Of a stretch of 5,750 nt of DNA, positions 1 through 4,561 are shown in pieces; the first letter of the stretch is position 1; each line of letters begins with the position of its first letter. Origin of the DNA: Thermoplasmatales archaeon ex4484_36 (lineage in GTDB: Archaea > Thermoplasmatota > Penumbrarchaeia > Penumbrarchaeales > EX4484-36); the NCBI GenBank assembly GCA_002254765.1, contig NJDV01000098.1, forward strand, positions 1 to 5,750, in the 5' to 3' direction. Below the pieces are notes generated by a model. It was not told the origin of the DNA and ran no database searches. It worked only from the letters and a program-made list of their open reading frames with translations. The position numbers and the translations under genes were made by a program.

Positions 1-2
1 TG

Positions 3-215
3 GACACCGACGGCGATGGTCTATTTGATGACTATAATGGGAACGGCAGGAACGACGGAGCTGATGACACTGACGACGACGGGGATGGTTATCTGGACGA
101 GTGGGAGGAGTTCATGGGAACAAACCCACTAGACCCATCCTCAAAGCCAACGGACACCGATGCAACTGGAAGGACTACGACCCCTACGATCCATCAGTAT
201 GGAAGGCCCCGGTGA
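3..215 (+). CDS. Calcium-binding (TSP3-like) repeat part of a surface protein, 5'-truncated and frame-broken
   Basis: This frame is open from the left edge of the window to a TGA at 213-215. It encodes an Asp/Asn/Gly-rich stretch with motifs such as DTDGDG, DDTDDDGDG and then EEFMGTNPLDPSS, the pattern of thrombospondin type 3/EF-hand-like calcium-binding repeats found in secreted or surface-anchored proteins. The start lies upstream of the window. After about position 161 the frame turns into an Arg/Thr/Pro-rich tail that does not look genuine. The frame shifted by one base at that point (next entry) continues with DYDPYDPS, the natural continuation of such repeats. I therefore read this and the next entry as one gene broken by a one-base deletion, either an assembly error or a real mutation. 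The repeat type is fairly sure; the function of the whole protein is unknown. Confidence 0.6.
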   Translation, partial: DTDGDGLFDDYNGNGRNDGADDTDDDGDGYLDEWEEFMGTNPLDPSSKPTDTDATGRTTTPTIHQYGRPR

Positions 216-547
216 AAAAGGAGTCAAAGGCGTTTGAGTACATGATCGCGTCTCTCCTCCTCTTACTCCTTCTGGTGATCCTTGCAGGGGGGTATCTCCT
301 CTACACAGGAAAGATAAAGCTCCCCGTGCAAGGCGAGGTAAAGGCCCTGGGAGCACCTGAGGCCCCAAGGCCCTCATTCGGCATCCCTGAGGAGGTGGAG
401 TTCGAGGCGGAGGAGGAACTGGAAGAGGAGGCAGAGGAGGAGATCGAGGAGCTTGAGGAGCTGGTTGAGTGCGGGATGTGCCACGAGCTGATACCGGCTG
501 ACAGCGAGGTCTGCCCCAACTGCGGTGCGGAGCTGGTGGAGGACTGA
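101..547 (+). CDS. C-terminal membrane anchor, acidic linker and zinc ribbon of the same surface protein
   Basis: The open frame begins at a GTG at 101, but its first ~22 residues overlap the repeat frame and are probably not translated. Genuine coding seems to start near 164-173 (WKDYDPYDPS). Counting from 101, a transmembrane helix spans residues 48-68 (a run of seven Leu, then VILAGGYLLY). A Pro/Ala linker follows, then a Glu-rich segment at 97-123, then a zinc ribbon at 124-142 with cysteines 124, 127, 138 and 141 (CGMC and CPNC). The gene ends in TGA at 545-547. The likely topology has the calcium repeats outside, one helix, and the acidic tail plus zinc ribbon in the cytoplasm. The gene has no independent promoter or ribosome-binding site, which supports its being the 3' end of the gene above. 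The role is unknown; the zinc ribbon could contact a cytoplasmic partner. The two genes converge here: the next gene's stop codon begins at 548 on the other strand. Confidence 0.7.
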   Translation: MGGVHGNKPTRPILKANGHRCNWKDYDPYDPSVWKAPVKKESKAFEYMIASLLLLLLLVILAGGYLLYTGKIKLPVQGEVKALGAPEAPRPSFGIPEEVEFEAEEELEEEAEEEIEELEELVECGMCHELIPADSEVCPNCGAELVED

Positions 548-1354
548 TCAGAGGAGAAGTTCCTCCACCGAGAAGGAGATGCTGAACTCCCTCTCAGCCC
601 AGTGTATGAACCTCACAGCATCTTTTACACTGTCCGGACGTCCCACCAGGGCGGCGCTTATACCCTTGACCAGCGCCAGATAGGGTACCCCAACGGGGGG
701 AAGCCTCTGATATCCCTGAAGAAGCCCTCTTCCCTCAAGGTGCTTTAAAAACACCCTTCCTCTCTCATCTAAGGGTATAAGAACCCCGGGGGGGGACATC
801 TCTTTCAGCCTCTCTAAAAGCATCTTTGCCTTCCCCTCTTCGAAGGTGTAGGAGGTGAGTGATACAAGAAGAAGCTCCCCGGGGGTGTGCTGCAGTATTC
901 CTTCCAGACCTTTAAGCCTCACCAACTCTCCCCTTTTTGAGTCCTCAACGACCACTCCCTCCGATCCCATGTGCTCTTCTCCCCCCGCCATAAGGAAGCC
1001 TCCTTCCATGAATAGGTTCACCCTCTCCCCTTCCTTCAGATCTCTTACGGCTATTGCCTCCACCACCTCAACTGTGTTTATATTAACCAGAGCTTCGTGG
1101 AGGAAATCTCTCAAATCTTCTATCCCCCGCTGGAGTCGAAGAACGCCCAGCTCTGTCAAACGGTACCCCCCCGCCTCTCGCCTTATGAATCCCGCCATCT
1201 GGAGGTCTTTAAGGTAGTCCGAGGCGGCCTGGATGCTTATGCCCAGCTTCTCAGAGAGGCGCGAGGCCTTGAGGGAGGGGTCCCCCGCAAGCTCTTTTAG
1301 GATAATAAGCGTGGTCATCTCCTTCGTCTCTCTTATCCTGCGAAGCCCCTCCAT
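548..1354 (-). CDS. Winged helix-turn-helix transcriptional regulator with a C-terminal domain of unknown function
   Basis: This is a 268-residue protein. Residues ~12-75 form a winged HTH: an N-terminal helix (TTLIILKEL), a helix-turn-helix around 29-56 (ASRLSEKLGISIQAASDYL), and a wing ending at GGYRLTELG. The C-terminal ~180 residues start with a compact beta-rich segment (AIAVRDLKEGERV, ~101-112) and have no cysteines, so they more likely bind a small molecule or mediate dimerisation than bind metal. The layout resembles archaeal predicted regulators of the COG1497 type; this is recalled, not searched. The ATG is supported by a GGGGGGAG stretch just before it that overlaps the upstream gene's stop codon. 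It follows the 388-aa gene with a 1-bp gap, so the two are surely co-transcribed. An eight-G run (788-795) falls inside the gene without breaking the frame. Target genes are unknown; a regulator so placed often controls its own operon. Confidence 0.8.
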   Translation of the reverse strand: MEGLRRIRETKEMTTLIILKELAGDPSLKASRLSEKLGISIQAASDYLKDLQMAGFIRREAGGYRLTELGVLRLQRGIEDLRDFLHEALVNINTVEVVEAIAVRDLKEGERVNLFMEGGFLMAGGEEHMGSEGVVVEDSKRGELVRLKGLEGILQHTPGELLLVSLTSYTFEEGKAKMLLERLKEMSPPGVLIPLDERGRVFLKHLEGRGLLQGYQRLPPVGVPYLALVKGISAALVGRPDSVKDAVRFIHWAEREFSISFSVEELLL

Positions 1355-1355
1355 C

Positions 1356-2522
1356 TCACTCCCCCCTGAACCTCAGCTCCAAGGTGGAACCGGTCTCCCT
1401 CCAGAGCCTCCGCAGAGCATCTTTGTGTCTTTTCCCATCATCTGTGACCACCTCCTTTATTACATCCTCCAGCCCCTGGGCGTAACCGATCTCCTCCGGT
1501 GAGTAGCTCCAGGAGGAGTACTTCTCCAGGGAGAACGCTTTGATGAAGGCGTAGACCGCAGCCCTCGTTCTTATGTCCGTTGTCTTGAGCTTTGATAATA
1601 CCCTTCCCACCCCCTCTGGGCCCCTTGCCATATACGCAATGGCGAGCTCCCGAGCCACCTCAATCATCTCCGGCGGGTCCACTGGTTCAGGGAGCTTCTT
1701 CCTGAGATTCTTCTCTCTTATCCTCTTCATACCCTCCTCTATCATCGATTCCTTGCTCCTCTTTATAAGGGTGAGGTCATCCATCTCCCCGGAGATGTAG
1801 TCGATGATGGATGGGAGAGTGTAGTCTACCTCGGGGCACTTCTCAGATCTCTTCACCGGGGAGACCTGAACGCTTACCTCCACCTCCTTCTTCAACTTCT
1901 TCTTCATGACCACCCTGCCGAGACGATGGTAGGAGTTCCCCCCTATCTCCCTTATACACTCCTCGCAGATTCCTATCAGGAGCCCACCGGCACTCCAGCT
2001 GAGCCTTATATAGGGGTTCTCGGAGGAGGCGAGGTCCTCAATCTCACCTGGTTCAAGGTGAGGGCAGTGCAGGACGGTGCGCCCCTTCCCCCCTCCGCTT
2101 TTTAATTTGCCCTCAAAGGCCTTTGAGATGCTTCTTTCAACATCCTCGTTTATCTTGGGTGTTCCACCTGAGCAGAGAAGGGCCCGTTCGGTTATGAACA
2201 TGGTGAGCCCCTTCTTTCTGACGTAGTCCAGGTAACCCAGTGCCTTCAGGGGGGGTCGGTCGTAATACTGGACGGCTATCATCATGTTGGTGGGGGCCTT
2301 CCCCCTCTGTACGTAGCCCACTTCTCCTTCCGGAGTTCGTGCCAGGGCAAGGTAGGGAATCCTCTCCTCATGAAGTATCTTGAGGAAGCCCGCGAGGGCC
2401 CTAGCCATCTTGTCTCCGCTGCGGGAGAGCCTCTCAAGTGCTTCTGGGTTATCCGCCTTCTCGGCCACTTTCCTCAAGGCCCTCTTCATCTTCTCAAAGG
2501 GACACCTCGAGCACTCCCCCAT
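1356..2522 (-). CDS. Unrecognised Cys/His-containing protein, co-transcribed with the winged-HTH regulator
   Basis: I do not recognise the family of this 388-residue soluble protein. It has no signal peptide or membrane helix. An N-terminal CSRC (Cys 4 and 7) is followed by a helical region rich in Arg/Lys and Ala/Leu (~10-50). The middle holds HCPHL (His152, Cys153, His155) and CEEC (Cys186 and 189), with further Cys at 117 and 229, so one or two metal sites are plausible. A basic segment at ~207-212 (KKKLKK) is followed by a charged helical region at 240-275, then a mostly helical C-terminus (~285-380). The ATG at 2520-2522 keeps the CSRC motif; no Shine-Dalgarno precedes it, which fits a short-leader mRNA from the divergent promoter. 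It is the first gene of a two-gene operon with the regulator and is divergent from thiR across 73 bp. It could be a nucleic-acid-binding or redox-sensing partner of that regulator, but nothing in the sequence decides this. Confidence 0.75.
   Translation of the reverse strand: MGECSRCPFEKMKRALRKVAEKADNPEALERLSRSGDKMARALAGFLKILHEERIPYLALARTPEGEVGYVQRGKAPTNMMIAVQYYDRPPLKALGYLDYVRKKGLTMFITERALLCSGGTPKINEDVERSISKAFEGKLKSGGGKGRTVLHCPHLEPGEIEDLASSENPYIRLSWSAGGLLIGICEECIREIGGNSYHRLGRVVMKKKLKKEVEVSVQVSPVKRSEKCPEVDYTLPSIIDYISGEMDDLTLIKRSKESMIEEGMKRIREKNLRKKLPEPVDPPEMIEVARELAIAYMARGPEGVGRVLSKLKTTDIRTRAAVYAFIKAFSLEKYSSWSYSPEEIGYAQGLEDVIKEVVTDDGKRHKDALRRLWRETGSTLELRFRGE
1359..1366 (-). promoter_or_regulatory. 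Ribosome-binding site of the winged-HTH regulator
   Basis: On the minus strand, GGGGGGAG precedes the ATG by four bases (TGAG) and abuts the upstream gene's TGA stop. It partly matches the archaeal GGAGGTGA consensus and supports both the chosen start and translation coupled to the upstream gene. Confidence 0.5.
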
Positions 2523-2549
2523 GCAGGTGGGTAGACTTCAAGGAGGTTC

Positions 2550-2564
2550 GGAAACCAATAAATA
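2550..2564 (+). promoter_or_regulatory. BRE/TATA-like promoter of the thiR-thiB-thiP operon
   Basis: GGAAACC (2550-2556, BRE-like) is followed by AATAAATA (2557-2564, TATA-like), the most AT-rich segment of a GC-richer intergenic region. With the usual archaeal spacing of about 25 bp from box centre to start site, transcription would begin near 2585-2588, giving a leader of only ~8-11 nt before the thiR ATG. No Shine-Dalgarno lies before that ATG, which agrees with leaderless or near-leaderless translation. Confidence 0.5.
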
Positions 2565-2566
2565 CG
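2555..2566 (-). promoter_or_regulatory. Possible TATA box of the divergent two-gene operon
   Basis: The same AT-rich box read on the minus strand is TATTTATT (2564-2557). Its centre lies ~38 bp from the ATG of the 388-aa gene, so a start site near 2535 would leave a leader of about 12 nt without a Shine-Dalgarno. One box may serve both directions, or this gene may use a weaker element; the sequence alone does not decide. Confidence 0.3.
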
Positions 2567-2568
2567 GG

Positions 2569-2595
2569 GTTTTCATATCCGAAAACGGTGTTTTC
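2569..2595 (+). promoter_or_regulatory. Candidate ThiR operator: three alternating half-sites GTTTTC / GAAAAC / GTTTTC
   Basis: GTTTTC (2569-2574), GAAAAC (2581-2586) and GTTTTC (2590-2595) form two overlapping perfect 6-bp inverted repeats that share the middle arm, with spacers of 6 bp and 3 bp. The outer two arms are also an 8-bp direct repeat (GTTTTCAT) spaced 21 bp apart, about two helical turns. The cluster fills the gap between the TATA-like box and the thiR start codon and covers the predicted start site, the expected place for a repressor. ThiR regulators are known to bind palindromic, lineage-specific motifs. That this is the ThiR site is inference from position and symmetry. Confidence 0.5.
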
Positions 2596-3501
2596 ATGTG
2601 GCCTCCCTGTAGCGGTGTGAACGACCTCTTCCTCCCTGAGGTGAGGGTGAGGGTTTCGAAGATTCTCAGTGAGAGGGGCCTCTCCCAGCACCAAATAGCC
2701 TCCCTTCTCGGGGTCACTCAGACGATGGTATCCCGCTATCTGAGAAAAGAGCCCCAGATCCTGCTGGAGCCTTTGGAGAGCCACGCACAGGCACTGGCCC
2801 TGGAACTCGCGGAGTCCTTAAGGAGAGGTGAGGGGGATGATGTGAGGGTGAAGATGATATGTAGCCAGTGCATGGAGCTAAGGTCCTCAAAGGCCTTCTG
2901 CCCGCTCTGTTCGGTGAAAGATAGCGCCTCGTGCATGGCGTGTGTGGAACTCCTCACTGGGAGCAGGTTCGCTGAGAACGAACGGGTGGTCCAGGAAATC
3001 AACCAGGCGGTGCATATCCTCAACCGGAAGGATATCTCGTTCCTCATTCCAGAGGTGAGATCCAACATAGCCATGTGCCTGCCCGGGGCTGAGACCCCCC
3101 TGGATGTGGCCGCAATCCCCGGGAGGCTCGTTCTCCTAGAGGGAGAGCTCAAAACCCTCTCCCCACCCAGATTCGGATCCTCCCGCCACCTCTCGAGGGT
3201 GCTTCTCTCCGCGAGAGAGGTTGACAGCCGCATAAGGGCGGTCATGAACCTGAGGTGGAGCGAGCGGTACAGGGAGCCCCTTGAGAGAGCAGGCTACGGG
3301 ATTAGTTATCTCAAAAGGGAGGTGCACGGAGAGCTTCCCGGAGGGTGTGCCAAGGCCCTTCGGAAGGGTACGAGGTTCCTTGTGGACCCGGGGGGTTTCG
3401 GTATAGAGCCAGCTCTATATGTCTTCGGGGAGGGTGCAGTGCAGGTAGCTCTCACAGTCATCGCAATAGCGGAGCTTATAAAAAAGAAAGGAGGTGAGTG
3501 A
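2596..3501 (+). CDS. thiR: ThiR, thiamine-responsive transcriptional regulator (HTH-ThiN fusion)
   Basis: This 301-residue protein has three parts. The N-terminus (MWPPC, then FLPEVR) leads into an XRE-like helix-turn-helix at ~17-50 (LSQHQIASLLGVTQTMVSRY), as in archaeal COG2522-type regulators. A middle segment has three CxxC pairs (Cys 89/92, 102/105, 113/116), probably a zinc site. Residues ~142-300 match the ThiN thiamine phosphate synthase domain: SNIAMCLPGA, DVAAIPGR, FGSSRHLSRVLL, RAVMNL. ThiR proteins regulate archaeal thiamine synthesis and transport genes, with thiamine phosphate acting as co-repressor in the tested case. The ATG at 2596 is preferred over upstream in-frame starts (2380, 2521) because those would place the promoter and inverted repeats inside the gene, and because the PPC motif right after it is typical of the family. 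It heads the thiamine-uptake operon. R177 and H198, recalled as functionally important ThiN positions, are present, so some enzyme activity is possible. Confidence 0.9.
   Translation: MWPPCSGVNDLFLPEVRVRVSKILSERGLSQHQIASLLGVTQTMVSRYLRKEPQILLEPLESHAQALALELAESLRRGEGDDVRVKMICSQCMELRSSKAFCPLCSVKDSASCMACVELLTGSRFAENERVVQEINQAVHILNRKDISFLIPEVRSNIAMCLPGAETPLDVAAIPGRLVLLEGELKTLSPPRFGSSRHLSRVLLSAREVDSRIRAVMNLRWSERYREPLERAGYGISYLKREVHGELPGGCAKALRKGTRFLVDPGGFGIEPALYVFGEGAVQVALTVIAIAELIKKKGGE
3490..3497 (+). promoter_or_regulatory. Ribosome-binding site of thiB
   Basis: GGAGGTGA is a full match to the archaeal 16S anti-Shine-Dalgarno complement. It lies in the last codons of thiR and ends five bases before the GTG at 3503. 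It therefore decides the thiB start: the in-frame GTG at 3494 falls inside this site and cannot be used with it. Confidence 0.8.
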
Positions 3502-3502
3502 A

Positions 3503-4561
3503 GTGGAAGATGAGGCATCAGCGGTGAGAAGAGGATGGGTGTTAGCAGTGCTGGTCATAGTGATCGTAGCAGTGGTGGCAGGCTCGGCCTACTACCTGTT
3601 TTTAAGGTCAGGTGGAGGTAAGAAGGCGGACCTTGTCATATACGCTTACGACAGCTTTGTCTCCTACAACCTTGCCGGGGCCACCATCCATAAGTTCGAG
3701 GAGATGTACGGGGTGAAGGTGGATGTTCGTACCTACGGAGACGCGGGATCCGTTATAGCGCAGGTCATCGCCGAGGGGGAGAAGACAGAGGCGGATATCC
3801 TCCTCGGTGTGGACAACTCCTACCTTGCCAAGGTGCTTAACGCAGACATTCTCACTCCCTACAAGCCTCAGAACATCCAACTTGTACCGGAGCATCTCAT
3901 CTTCGATGAAAGCTACCACGTCATCCCCTTTGACTACGGTTACATTGCCATAGTATACGACACCGAGGCCATAAGCGACCCTCCCAGGAGCTTTCAGAAC
4001 CTCACAGAGGAGAGGTGGAGGGGGAAGCTTATCGTGGAGAATCCCATATCATCCTCCACAGGGGCAGCGTTCCTCCTGTGGACGGTAGCCGTCTACGGGG
4101 GGGATGGTTTTGATGATTTCTGGAGAGACCTGAAACCTACGGTTCACTCCGTCCAGGCGGGATGGGACACCGCCTATGAAGCTTTCCTAAACGGAGAGGC
4201 CCCCATGGTGGTCAGCTACAGCCTGGACACCGCCTACTCCGTGTACTACTACAACGATACCAGGTACCGTGCGGTGATCATGGAGGAGGGGGGATATGCC
4301 CAGATCGAGGGGATGGGTATTGTGAAATGGTCAAAGCACAAGGACCTAGCCCAGAAATTCATTGAGTTCGCCCTGACGGAGGATTTCCAGAGGGAGATCC
4401 CGCTTAACAACTGGATGCTCCCAGTGAACCCCAACGTTGAGCTGCCGGAGGAGATACAGCAATACGGGGTGTTCCCGGAGAGAAACCTCACAATTCCAGC
4501 GGAGGATATTGCTGCCAACTTTGACAGCTGGGTAGAGACCTGGCAGGAGATCATGTCATGA
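3503..4561 (+). CDS. thiB: ThiB, membrane-anchored thiamine-binding protein of an ABC transporter
   Basis: This 352-residue protein binds thiamine (or a phosphate ester) outside the cell membrane and passes it to the ThiP permease. After RR at 9-10 comes a transmembrane anchor at ~12-33; there is no lipobox cysteine, so it is probably held as an uncleaved signal anchor, followed by an SGGGK linker. The binding domain tracks E. coli ThiB (TbpA) throughout: YAYDSF (47-52), ADILLGVDNS (97-106), PFDYGY (142-147), SSSTG (183-187), GW (220-221), VVSY (236-239), NNWMLPV (302-308). W221, Y239, Y245 and W304 keep exactly the spacing of the ligand-contacting W197, Y215, Y221 and W280 as I recall them for E. 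coli, which favours thiamine over iron or a polyamine as ligand. The GTG start is set by the GGAGGTGA site; the gap after the thiR stop is 1 bp. The stop overlaps the thiP start (ATGA). Confidence 0.93.
   Translation: MEDEASAVRRGWVLAVLVIVIVAVVAGSAYYLFLRSGGGKKADLVIYAYDSFVSYNLAGATIHKFEEMYGVKVDVRTYGDAGSVIAQVIAEGEKTEADILLGVDNSYLAKVLNADILTPYKPQNIQLVPEHLIFDESYHVIPFDYGYIAIVYDTEAISDPPRSFQNLTEERWRGKLIVENPISSSTGAAFLLWTVAVYGGDGFDDFWRDLKPTVHSVQAGWDTAYEAFLNGEAPMVVSYSLDTAYSVYYYNDTRYRAVIMEEGGYAQIEGMGIVKWSKHKDLAQKFIEFALTEDFQREIPLNNWMLPVNPNVELPEEIQQYGVFPERNLTIPAEDIAANFDSWVETWQEIMS
4545..4550 (+). promoter_or_regulatory. Ribosome-binding site of thiP
   Basis: AGGAGA lies inside the 3' end of thiB, seven bases before the ATG at 4558. 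Together with the ATGA overlap it supports this start and coupled translation of thiB and thiP. Confidence 0.55.

Noticed and set aside
155..180. Programmed -1 ribosomal frameshift in the surface-protein gene
   Set aside because: No X-XXY-YYZ slippery heptamer or obvious downstream stem is present at the junction; a one-base deletion is the simpler reading.
389..470. GAG-rich purine tract as a DNA tandem repeat
   Set aside because: The units are irregular and are explained by the Glu-rich protein segment; it is not a true tandem array.
301..519. Minus-strand Ser-rich open frame opposite the Glu-rich tail
   Set aside because: Long serine runs are the antisense reading of GAG/GAA glutamate codons; it has no start signals and lies opposite a recognisable zinc-ribbon protein.
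784..795. CCCC followed by eight G as a possible sequencing error
   Set aside because: The minus-strand regulator reads through it in frame (SPPGVLIPL) with plausible sequence on both sides, so no frame break is indicated.
2380..2595. In-frame upstream extension of thiR from ATG 2380 or ATG 2521
   Set aside because: It would run through the start of the minus-strand gene and put the TATA-like box and perfect inverted repeats inside the coding region. The MWPPC start at 2596 fits the family's N-terminus.
2523..2595. TPP riboswitch in the leader of the thiamine operon
   Set aside because: The predicted leader is only about 10 nt and the whole intergenic region is 73 bp, with none of the conserved TPP aptamer cores. 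A protein regulator is encoded instead.
3494..3502. GTG at 3494 as the thiB start
   Set aside because: It lies inside the GGAGGTGA ribosome-binding site; the GTG at 3503 has proper spacing from that site.
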